Source: VMCP01 sp964408945 (lineage in GTDB: Bacteria > Bacteroidota > Bacteroidia > NS11-12g > UBA955). Taken from it: a DNA stretch of 46,632 nt. Below, piece by piece: positions 17,236 through 24,417 of this stretch. The stretch's first letter is position 1, and every line of letters starts with the position of its first letter. The position numbers and the translations under genes were made by a program. The DNA lies in NCBI GenBank assembly GCA_964408945.1, contig CAYPBJ010000017.1, forward strand, positions 1-46,632, given 5' to 3'. The notes under the pieces were generated by a model that was not told the DNA's origin, ran no database searches, and saw nothing but the letters and a program-made list of their open reading frames with translations.

Positions 17236-17316
17236 GATTTATTTCATATTCAAAATGCGTTCCATGAAATTTATGCGGAAAATTTGGCAGAAATTTAGAG
17301 GAAGAATTGGACGTTT

Positions 17317-17327
17317 TGTCATTGACA
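17317..17327. promoter_or_regulatory. Palindrome TGTCA-T-TGACA between htpG and recX
   Basis: TGTCATTGACA is a perfect 5-base inverted repeat around one base, in the 114-base divergent gap, about 80 bases upstream of the htpG start. On the htpG strand it reads TGTCAATGACAAAACGTCC, so a second half-site-like TGACA-AAA-CGTC overlaps it. It could be an operator for heat-shock control; this is inference from position only. Confidence 0.35.
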
Positions 17328-17331
17328 GACT

Positions 17332-17339
17332 TAATTTTG
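17332..17339 (+). promoter_or_regulatory. Possible -7 element for recX
   Basis: TAATTTTG matches TAnnTTTG ten bases before the ATG at 17350. A TTG at 17307-17309 lies 22 bases upstream, close to the expected -33 spacing. It would leave an ATG-started message with almost no leader. Confidence 0.4.
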
Positions 17340-17349
17340 AGCATTGAGA

Positions 17350-17835
17350 ATGATTGATCCCAAAATCATATTGAAGTTAGAACGTTTTTGTGCATATCAA
17401 GAACGAAGTCAAAGGCAAGTGGAAGAGAAGGGTCGCAAACTGGGTTTGAGTTATTCTCAGATTAATCTTGCGATGGTAGAATTAATTCAGTCGAATTTTT
17501 TGAATGAAGAGCGTTTTGCATTTGCATACGTTAAGGGCAAGGTGAATATTAAAGGTTGGGGCAGAAATAAGTTGATTGTGGGTCTTAAGCGCGCGGGAAT
17601 ATCGGAGTCACTTATCAATAAAGCCCTACAGACAGTAGGAGTTGATAAAAACGAAAAGGCTTTAAACATTCAAATCCGTAAAAAACTAAAATCACTTTTT
17701 AAGAATGAAGATAAAGTGGATCAGATTTTGGATGGAGAAGAGGAATTGGACTTTGAAATGCGGAACAAAGTGGTACGTTTTCTTTTAGGAAAAGGATTTG
17801 AATACGATGAAATAAACCGGGCTTTAAGAAATTAA
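17350..17835 (+). CDS. recX: Regulatory protein RecX
   Basis: RecX binds and restrains RecA filaments. The 161-residue protein has the family's three-helix repeats: LERFCAYQERSQRQVEEKGRKLG in the first repeat, LIQSNFLNEERFAFAYVKGK with the characteristic L-N-(D/E)-x-RFA, and WGRNKLIVGLKRAGISESLI. A TTG six bases upstream (17344) is in frame, but the ATG is preferred because it gives the usual short N-terminus and lies after a promoter element. RecA is not in the window. The 3' end overlaps the convergent secreted-protein gene by 4 bases. Confidence 0.85.
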   Translation: MIDPKIILKLERFCAYQERSQRQVEEKGRKLGLSYSQINLAMVELIQSNFLNEERFAFAYVKGKVNIKGWGRNKLIVGLKRAGISESLINKALQTVGVDKNEKALNIQIRKKLKSLFKNEDKVDQILDGEEELDFEMRNKVVRFLLGKGFEYDEINRALRN

Positions 17836-18701
17836 AGCATTTTGGGATCCATTTCCCATTCATTTATCTTCATTTCAACAGAATAAGGTTCTTTAACTCC
17901 GTTGGTTTCAATAGTGCCTTCTAAATTGAGAACTACTTTTATTCTCAAAATTCTATTGGTTTTGATATCAACGTGAACAGTTCCAGAAACTGTACCTTTC
18001 ATGTTGAGAACCTTTTGTTCCTTCAGTACTTGGCCGTAAACATTTTCATAGTTGACATTACCAGAAACTACCAATTTTGCACCTGTTTTGCCTTTCAATT
18101 CGGTTTCTTGAAAGGTTTCCATACCTTCAAAAGTAAAGGTCATTGGAATGTGATTGGTTAGTGGAAATGAAAATATAGAATCTGTCCAAACATCACCAAT
18201 TTTATGTGGTTTTTCCGTGTGAAAGAAGTACATAAAATAAGCGCCTTCATTTAAGTCGTGTACATTATTTTCTGCTACCCAATTGGTATATACCGGTCTT
18301 CCTTTAACACCAACGCACTGGCCTGATTCGTTATCATAAACAACAACATAAGCATATTCCGTTTTGTCTTCAATAGGGTTGCCTAGGTCTTTTACCTTTC
18401 CATCTTCTCTTCTGATTCCCGAAATTTCTGTGTAGGTGTAAGATGCCGTGGTTTGTCCGTTTGTATTTTGAACGTATGCCCTTCCAACAGAACGCATATT
18501 CAATTGTAAGTCTTTAATTGCAGCTGTTGGGGATTTGAATTTTGTGATGATTCTTTGTTCACGCTTATATGAACCTTCGGTAAACATGCTACTTGAAGGG
18601 TAACCTGTATGTGATAAAGCAGGAATGGTTTGAGCAGAAGATTCAAACACAAAAAGCGCACAAATTGAGAAGATTGAGGTAGTTAAGGAGATTGATTTCA
18701 T
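17832..18701 (-). CDS. Secreted protein of unknown function, paralogue A
   Basis: A 289-residue protein with a signal peptide ending near ESSAQT, no transmembrane segment after it and no known catalytic motif. It is strand-rich, with KIGDVWTDSI at about 168-176 and repeated TVSGTVHVDIKTNRILRIKV / LEGTIETNGV strands near the C-terminus. The upstream gene encodes a shorter relative that shares GD(I/V)WTDS and the same closing pattern of G(T/S)-hydrophobic strands followed by LEG-I. The look is that of a periplasmic or surface-exposed beta-rich protein resembling DUF6263-type proteins. I give no function. It lies 13 bases downstream of its paralogue. Confidence 0.75.
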   Translation of the reverse strand: MKSISLTTSIFSICALFVFESSAQTIPALSHTGYPSSSMFTEGSYKREQRIITKFKSPTAAIKDLQLNMRSVGRAYVQNTNGQTTASYTYTEISGIRREDGKVKDLGNPIEDKTEYAYVVVYDNESGQCVGVKGRPVYTNWVAENNVHDLNEGAYFMYFFHTEKPHKIGDVWTDSIFSFPLTNHIPMTFTFEGMETFQETELKGKTGAKLVVSGNVNYENVYGQVLKEQKVLNMKGTVSGTVHVDIKTNRILRIKVVLNLEGTIETNGVKEPYSVEMKINEWEMDPKML

Positions 18702-18714
18702 ATAGGATGTAAAA

Positions 18715-19500
18715 TTACAGAATTTCTAAGTTATTTGAAAAGGACCCTTTCAGGGTAGATGGTATTTCAAGTTTTGTTTCGGAATAGATGATACGTCCCT
18801 CGAGATTAATCTTAAAATCTCTTTGCGAAATGAGGTTGGCAAAATCTGTATTAATGATGATAGATCCATTCATTGTGCCAATAAAATTGAATTGGATAAG
18901 TTCACCGGCTTGTACCTCTTGAATCATATTCACATTTACTTCAACATCAATTTTAGCTCTATTTTCAGTAATATTCACCAATTTAAAGGTTGCGATACCA
19001 ATATTGGGCATAAAATTACTGTCGGTCCAAATGTCTCCAGTGTTTTTTTTGGATTTTAAATCCAGAAACGGCGACAACCCAGTAAAACCAAAAAATTGAA
19101 TTTGGTTGAAATAATTTGATAGTGCTGTATCTCCGTAATATTCGATGATGTCTTGATTTTTATCGATAGTTAAGGATAATTCCTTAAACGTAAAATCGGT
19201 AGAAGTTGATTTTACACCATTGTGTTCTGATTCTAAAATAGGTGGTGAAATTACTCTCTGAATATGATTGGTTTCATTAAAAGATATTTTATTTTGAAGT
19301 TCAATTTTTAAATAATCGTTGTTGATTTGTTCCTCACCAATAAAGAGGGCATTTGACTGAATTTGTTGTATATACGTTTGTTTAAAGCGAAAATTAGGAG
19401 TTTTTTTATTCCATGGTTTGATGTTATTCTGTGCCGAAATAAAAGACATTGACAAAAAAGATGTCAAAAAGAATAGGGTGATTTTTTTCATCATAAACAT
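18715..19500 (-). CDS. Secreted protein of unknown function, paralogue B
   Basis: A 261-residue protein with a signal peptide (KKITLFFLTSFLSMSFISAQ). It is related to the 289-residue product of the next gene: both have GD(I/V)WTDS (155-161 here), a strand pair reading (N/T)GSIIINTDFANLISQRDFKI here versus SGTVHVDIKTNRILRIKV there, and a following LEG-x-I. Starts at M1, M3 or M4 are all possible; M4 leaves a standard signal peptide. The gene follows the ACMSD-like gene by 28 bases on the same strand, so the three may form one transcript. Function unknown. Confidence 0.72.
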   Translation of the reverse strand: MFMMKKITLFFLTSFLSMSFISAQNNIKPWNKKTPNFRFKQTYIQQIQSNALFIGEEQINNDYLKIELQNKISFNETNHIQRVISPPILESEHNGVKSTSTDFTFKELSLTIDKNQDIIEYYGDTALSNYFNQIQFFGFTGLSPFLDLKSKKNTGDIWTDSNFMPNIGIATFKLVNITENRAKIDVEVNVNMIQEVQAGELIQFNFIGTMNGSIIINTDFANLISQRDFKINLEGRIIYSETKLEIPSTLKGSFSNNLEIL

Positions 19501-19511
19501 GGTTTTATAGG

Positions 19512-19531
19512 CAACAAGTTACAACAAGTTA
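19512..19531. repeat. Perfect 10-base tandem duplication CAACAAGTTA x2
   Basis: CAACAAGTTA at 19512-19521 is repeated at once at 19522-19531. The second copy contains the stop codon of the ACMSD-like gene (TTA 19529-19531, TAA on the minus strand). On the coding strand each copy reads TAACTTGTTG, so stops occur in tandem and a TAACTTG promoter-like string is duplicated. Confidence 0.7.
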
Positions 19532-20581
19532 TTTGAAATCAGTTGCTGACATATTTAGCCATTGTAAAGCGGCATTTGAGAGTAAGTCTTCTTTTATTCT
19601 CGGTCCAAGGTTTGAAGTTTTGATTAATTCACCAGGTTCAAGCTCTCCTAAAGGAAATGGATAATCTGTACCTAAGCAGATTCTGTTAGAGCCCATCAAA
19701 TCAATGATGTGATCAAGAACTTTATGGTCGTGAACCAGGCTGTCTAACCAAAATTTTCCTAGGTATTTTTTTGGATTATGAATATTGTCAACAGCTACTA
19801 AATCGGGACGCACTTTCCAACCGTGTTCGATACGTCCAATAGTACCTGGAAAAGCACCTCCACCGTGAGCAAATGCAACTCGCAGATTGGGTAATTTCTC
19901 AAAGATTCCACCGAAAATCATGGAACAAATGGCTAAAGAGGTTTCCATAGGCATTCCAACAAGCCAAGGAAGCCAATAGTCAGGCATTTTTTGTTTTGCT
20001 TCAAACCACCAGGGGTGTACAAAAAGGGCCATATCTAATTCTGCCATAGTTTCGAAAATGGGGAATAATTCAGGAGCATTGAGGTTCCATTGGTTGATGT
20101 GCGTACCTATTTGAATACCCTTTAAACCTATTTCTTTGCATCGTTTCAATTCTTGAATGGAGAGTTTGGCGTCTTGCATTGGCAAAGTTCCCAGCCCAAC
20201 AAATCGTTTAGGGTATCGCTTGCAGACATCTGCAATGTGATCATTCAGATATTCTGCAATTTCAAGGGTGTGTTCGGGTTTTGCCCAATAATTAAACATC
20301 ACGGGAATGGTGCTGATTACTTGTACAGCAACCTCAAAGTGGTTACATTCCGTAATTCTTTGTTCAGGTGACCAACAGTTATCTTGTATTTCTCTAAAGA
20401 ATACGCCGTCTTGCATCATTTTAGCACAACATGGTTTATGGTGTTCGAGAGTAATAAATGGACCGTAACCAAATTTTGATTTCCAATCAGGAAGATGTTC
20501 AGGAATGATGTGGGTATGTATATCAATGGTAAGAATAGAATCGGCAGAAGTTGGATTTTGCTTATCGGGTGTAGACTGCAT
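19529..20581 (-). CDS. Amidohydrolase, 2-amino-3-carboxymuconate-6-semialdehyde decarboxylase-like (ACMSD)
   Basis: A 350-residue amidohydrolase-superfamily protein with the zinc residues of ACMSD: His22 and His24 (DIHTHIIP), His189 (FVHPWW), His239 (AHGGGAFPG) and Asp306 (GTDYPFPLGE). The stretches WLPWLVGMPMETSLAICSMI and TDYPFPLGELEPGELI match my memory of the Pseudomonas enzyme closely. ACMSD removes the carboxylate of ACMS, steering the kynurenine/3-hydroxyanthranilate route away from quinolinate. No other kynurenine gene is in view, so a related substrate remains possible. It is divergent from the amino acid permease, with 65 bases between starts. Confidence 0.87.
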   Translation of the reverse strand: MQSTPDKQNPTSADSILTIDIHTHIIPEHLPDWKSKFGYGPFITLEHHKPCCAKMMQDGVFFREIQDNCWSPEQRITECNHFEVAVQVISTIPVMFNYWAKPEHTLEIAEYLNDHIADVCKRYPKRFVGLGTLPMQDAKLSIQELKRCKEIGLKGIQIGTHINQWNLNAPELFPIFETMAELDMALFVHPWWFEAKQKMPDYWLPWLVGMPMETSLAICSMIFGGIFEKLPNLRVAFAHGGGAFPGTIGRIEHGWKVRPDLVAVDNIHNPKKYLGKFWLDSLVHDHKVLDHIIDLMGSNRICLGTDYPFPLGELEPGELIKTSNLGPRIKEDLLSNAALQWLNMSATDFK

Positions 20582-20585
20582 GGTT

Positions 20586-20593
20586 CAAAAATA
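20586..20593 (-). promoter_or_regulatory. Leaderless -7 element for the ACMSD-like gene
   Basis: On the minus strand TATTTTTG is followed by four bases and the ATG at 20581. It matches TAnnTTTG in the 65-base divergent gap. No -33 TTG at the right distance is seen, and no equivalent element stands directly before the permease start. Confidence 0.4.
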
Positions 20594-20646
20594 AAGGATG
20601 AATTTGGGGAAAGTGTAAAAAATGTCCGTTTTTCGAATTCTATTTT

Positions 20647-21954
20647 ATGAAGTCGAAAGGAATTGGGTTTTGGGGAGCTACAAGTATGGTGGTAGCAAAT
20701 ATGGTGGGGACGGGTGTATTTACGAGTTTGGGTTATCAATTGTACGGAACTCAAGATGGCTTCGCTATTTTGATGATATGGCTTATTGGGGGCATTGTTG
20801 CGTTATTTGGTGCATTTGCGTATGCTGAAATTGCCAATAGATTACCACAAAATGGGGGAGAGTTTTACTTTTTATCGGAAATTTATCATCCTATCGTTGG
20901 ATTTATGGCTGGATTTGTTAGTGCAACCGTAGGATTTGCAGCACCCGTTGCAGGGGCATGTTTGGCTTTTGGGGCTTATTTAAATGGAATTATTGTGGGC
21001 TTTGATGGTAAATTTATTGGAGCTATTTTGATGGTGCTCATTAGTGTTTTGCATTCAAAGTCTGTTAAAGTTGGAATGTTGTTTCAGAAAATATCTACTC
21101 TTGGGAAAATTATAATAATTGGATTATTTGTAGGGGTTGGATTTATTTGGAGTGATGATCATGTGAGTGTAGGATTGAATCTGGCAATGACGGATAAAAG
21201 TTTGGGAGAAATTTGGAGGAACGGCTGGTTTAACTCGGCGTTTTCGGTGAGTTTGGTTTGGGTCTCGTTTGCATACAGCGGTTGGAATGCATCAGCATAT
21301 ATAGCAGGATCGATTGAAAATCCAGAGAAAAATTTAACGCGTTCAATTGTTATTGGAACCCTTCTGGTTATTTTAGCTTATTTAGGGTTGAATTCTGTTT
21401 TTTTATTGAATGCACCTAAAATTGAATTGATAGGGAAAAAAGAGGTGGGACTCATTGCCGCAAATTATATTTTTGGAATGGGTTGGGGTAAGATTATGGG
21501 AGGAATAATTAGTATTTTATTGATTTCTACTATAAGTTCAATGATTTTTACAGGACCAAGAGTTTTAAATGAAATGTTCAAGAAGCTCAAGGTTGCAAAT
21601 AAATGGTCCGTACTAGATTCCAAGAGTATTCCAGTTCCTTCAATTTATATTCAGCTCGGTCTAAGTTTGTTGTTATTGTATACATTGGATTTTGAGTCAT
21701 TGATTTATTATGTGGCTTTCACCTTGTCATTTTTTACTATTTTAACGGTATTCGGGATTTTTATCTTGCGTATCAAAGATGGGAAACCAATTGGTTATAA
21801 AGCTTTTGGTTATCCCTTAACCCCGTTGATTTTTATTGTTATGACCAGTTCGGTGGCATGGTTTTTCATAACAGAAAAACCGTTTGAAAGTTTATTGGGA
21901 CTCGGTACTGGTTTGGTGGGAGCCGGGTTGTATTTTTTTAGGGTTAAGGATTAG
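20647..21954 (+). CDS. APC-family amino acid permease
   Basis: A 435-residue integral membrane protein with about twelve hydrophobic segments. The N-terminal GATSMVVANMVGTGVFTSLG is the glycine-rich first helix of the amino acid-polyamine-organocation family, where the unwound helix binds substrate. GGIVALFGAFAYAEIANRLPQNGGEFYFL (helix 2 and the following conserved region) and AYSGWNASAYIAGSIENPEKNL (helix 6) also fit. The amino acid transported cannot be told. The position next to an ACMSD-like enzyme might hint at aromatic amino acid use, but that is speculative. The last 63 bases overlap the convergent acyltransferase gene. Confidence 0.9.
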   Translation: MKSKGIGFWGATSMVVANMVGTGVFTSLGYQLYGTQDGFAILMIWLIGGIVALFGAFAYAEIANRLPQNGGEFYFLSEIYHPIVGFMAGFVSATVGFAAPVAGACLAFGAYLNGIIVGFDGKFIGAILMVLISVLHSKSVKVGMLFQKISTLGKIIIIGLFVGVGFIWSDDHVSVGLNLAMTDKSLGEIWRNGWFNSAFSVSLVWVSFAYSGWNASAYIAGSIENPEKNLTRSIVIGTLLVILAYLGLNSVFLLNAPKIELIGKKEVGLIAANYIFGMGWGKIMGGIISILLISTISSMIFTGPRVLNEMFKKLKVANKWSVLDSKSIPVPSIYIQLGLSLLLLYTLDFESLIYYVAFTLSFFTILTVFGIFILRIKDGKPIGYKAFGYPLTPLIFIVMTSSVAWFFITEKPFESLLGLGTGLVGAGLYFFRVKD

Positions 21955-23013
21955 GTCTTTAAATTTAAAAGTCCACCATTTTTTCACCATGAAGGGTCTT
22001 TCTAGAATGGGAAATAATAAAAATGACCCAAACAATCCAATGATTATTAATAAAACCCATAGAACATAACCAGAAACATCTCCCCATAAATTGATTTTTT
22101 GGAAAATGCGTCCAACTCCGCTAATTATTGGATAGTGAACTAAATAGATAATATAACAAGCACTGCCTAATCTATAAATCAATTCATGACTTAAGAATGA
22201 GTTGAGTGCTTTTTGGATAATGACTAAATAGAGGATAACAAGCAGTATTACTGTTTCAATTAGGTCGAAATAGTGTGAGGTAATTAAATGACGTGAAAAG
22301 AATAAGAATAAAATTAGAGCAATTGATATGACATTTTTAGCAAAATTTTCCTTGATAAGAGTTGAAAGTTTATCTTGATATGAGTATAAAAGTGAAATTA
22401 GGATACCTGAAGTAAAAAATTTCATATTGGGAAGCAGTGGAACATTTAATGAGAATAGTTCAATGAAAATTATAAATAAGACCCAAAAAAGGATTTTCTT
22501 CCTAAATAGAAACCAAAATAGGGGCAAGAATATATAGAATGCGAATTCAACATCAAGTGACCAATAAACAGCTAACAGTTTATTCATTTGAAAATAGGTA
22601 CTAGTATAAGTAACGACATAAAAGTAGCTTTCGATAAATTTTTTTGGGTCTCCAAATAAGCTAATTTGCAAAAAAACCATTAGTGCGGCAGTTATGAATA
22701 AAGGAGGCTCAATTCTTTCAAACCTTCTTCTGAGGTAACTCCAATAATTAAATTTAGCGGAATTTAATATCAATTGTTGACTTAATACAAAACCTGAAAT
22801 GGCGAAAAACATGTGTACTCCCCCGTGACCATTTTCAAAGTATTTTAGAGTATCATCTTCTAATAAATACTCAAGAGCATAGGAAGATGAATGAGTAATT
22901 ATTACGATTAGTATAGAAAGAAATCTTAATCCGTCAATGGGTTTAATGATTTTGTTTTCGGGTATTGGTCTTGAAAAATACGGTTTAAGATTACGAAGAT
23001 TAAAAAAAGGCAT
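21892..23013 (-). CDS. Acyltransferase family 3 membrane protein (OafA-like)
   Basis: A 373-residue polytopic membrane protein of the acyltransferase-3 family, which acetylates or otherwise acylates surface sugars. Diagnostic segments are PIDGLRFLSILIVIITHSSS near residues 25-44 with the conserved His, FENGHGGVHMFFAISGFVLS with the FF-x-ISGF signature, and an arginine cluster (YLRRRFERIEPPLF). About ten hydrophobic helices follow. It lies 9 bases after the MFS gene, last in the amylase-MFS-acyltransferase run. The end overlaps the permease gene by 63 bases, and the hydrophilic tail after MVKKWWTF is the overlapping part. The acceptor is unknown. Confidence 0.88.
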   Translation of the reverse strand: MPFFNLRNLKPYFSRPIPENKIIKPIDGLRFLSILIVIITHSSSYALEYLLEDDTLKYFENGHGGVHMFFAISGFVLSQQLILNSAKFNYWSYLRRRFERIEPPLFITAALMVFLQISLFGDPKKFIESYFYVVTYTSTYFQMNKLLAVYWSLDVEFAFYIFLPLFWFLFRKKILFWVLFIIFIELFSLNVPLLPNMKFFTSGILISLLYSYQDKLSTLIKENFAKNVISIALILFLFFSRHLITSHYFDLIETVILLVILYLVIIQKALNSFLSHELIYRLGSACYIIYLVHYPIISGVGRIFQKINLWGDVSGYVLWVLLIIIGLFGSFLLFPILERPFMVKKWWTFKFKDLILNPKKIQPGSHQTSTESQ

Positions 23014-23022
23014 CAGGCAAAG

Positions 23023-24411
23023 TTATTGACTTTCCAAGTTCTTTTTTTCATTGAAAAGCGGTTCTTTGATGCGGAAGGTAAATGCGGCCGCGAGTAAGAA
23101 GAATATTCCGCCTATCATGACGTATTTGATGGGGTAGTTGTTGCAATAGTCGCGAACTATAATGCCACCAATTAATCCGTTGATGATTTGGGGAATGACT
23201 ATGAAGAAATTGAAAATTCCCATGTAAACACCCATTTTTTGGGTAGGGATTTTATCTACTAAGAGAGTGTAGGGTATTGAGAGAATGCTTCCCCAGGCGA
23301 GTCCTACTCCAATCATTGGAATCCATAGGAGGTCTGGATTTGAAATGAAATACATGGAAAGAAGTCCAATCCCACCGGCAGTTAAAGAGAAAATATGCAC
23401 GAATTTTCTAGAGGTTCTGGCGGCAAATTTGTGAATCAAAAAGGCGTAGACTGCGGAGACGGCGTTATAAATACCAAAGAGTATTCCTACCCAATCACCT
23501 GCACGTCCAAAAGAAGCAGAGCTGTGGTCATCAGGTGATAAATGGTAATGGTGCGTAGCAATGGCGCTGGTGGTGTAAACCCACATAGTGAAAAGTCCAA
23601 ACCAAGAAAAAAACTGAACCATACCTAGGCCCTTCATGCGTTCGGGCATGGACAAGAAGTCTTTAATTATTGAAGATTTGGAGGTTTCAGGAACTGAAGA
23701 TATTGGTGAGTCTTCGTTTTGGTATTTTATGAATTGTTCTGGAGGATATTCTTTGGTTTTGAAAATGGTGATTAAGACAGTACCGAGTAGGATTATTGCA
23801 CCAATATAAAAAGAATAGACTACGTTTGGCGGAATAATGCCTTCTGCGGCAGTGTTTGGTATACCCATTTTATTGTGCAGAAACCAAGGCAACCATGATC
23901 CGATTACTGCTCCAATTCCAATGAGTCCGGTTTGTACGCCGAATCCTGCTGTGCTTTGATTTTTGGGAAGCATATCTCCCACTAATGCTCGGAAGGGTTC
24001 CATGGCAATGTTGAAACTGGCATCCATGAAGGCGAGGAACAATCCCCCGAACCAAAGAACTAAAGACATCCCTAGAAAAGTAGAAGAGGAATTAGACAAC
24101 ACTGAATTTGCGTTGGGGAGGAGGATTAAGCCAATGAATGCGAGGATCGCGCCGAGAAGGAAAAAGGGTTTTCTTCGGCCAAGGGCATTCCAAGTTTTAT
24201 CGCTGAAATGGCCAATGATGGGTTGAACGATGAGGCCGGTGAAGGGCGCTACGAGCCAGAACCAGGAGAGTTGGTGAATATCTGCCCCAAAAATTTGGAG
24301 AATGCGGCTGGCGTTTCCGTTCTGGAGTGCAAATCCGCCTTGAATGCCGAGAAATCCGAAAGACAAATACCAAATTTGGGCGTTGGAAAGTTGGGGCTTT
24401 TTAAATGACAT
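23023..24411 (-). CDS. MFS sugar transporter (SLC45/sucrose-maltose type)
   Basis: A 462-residue major facilitator protein with twelve predicted helices. The N-terminus IWYLSFGFLGIQGGFALQNG and the loop IIGHFSDKTWNALGRRKPFF (helix 2-3, with the D-x2-W-x2-LGRR(K/R)P pattern) are typical of the glycoside-pentoside/SLC45-like sugar transporters. Many Bacteroidota relatives lie beside amylase genes and are annotated as maltose transporters. It is 6 bases downstream of a lipoprotein amylase, so import of maltose or maltooligosaccharides is the natural inference. A cation-coupled mechanism is expected for the family. Confidence 0.87.
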   Translation of the reverse strand: MSFKKPQLSNAQIWYLSFGFLGIQGGFALQNGNASRILQIFGADIHQLSWFWLVAPFTGLIVQPIIGHFSDKTWNALGRRKPFFLLGAILAFIGLILLPNANSVLSNSSSTFLGMSLVLWFGGLFLAFMDASFNIAMEPFRALVGDMLPKNQSTAGFGVQTGLIGIGAVIGSWLPWFLHNKMGIPNTAAEGIIPPNVVYSFYIGAIILLGTVLITIFKTKEYPPEQFIKYQNEDSPISSVPETSKSSIIKDFLSMPERMKGLGMVQFFSWFGLFTMWVYTTSAIATHHYHLSPDDHSSASFGRAGDWVGILFGIYNAVSAVYAFLIHKFAARTSRKFVHIFSLTAGGIGLLSMYFISNPDLLWIPMIGVGLAWGSILSIPYTLLVDKIPTQKMGVYMGIFNFFIVIPQIINGLIGGIIVRDYCNNYPIKYVMIGGIFFLLAAAFTFRIKEPLFNEKKNLESQ

Positions 24412-24417
24412 ACTGGT

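Noticed and set aside
21884..22069. A 61-residue plus-strand frame at the end of the permease
   Set aside because: It is out of frame with the permease and covers the tail of the acyltransferase; no motif.
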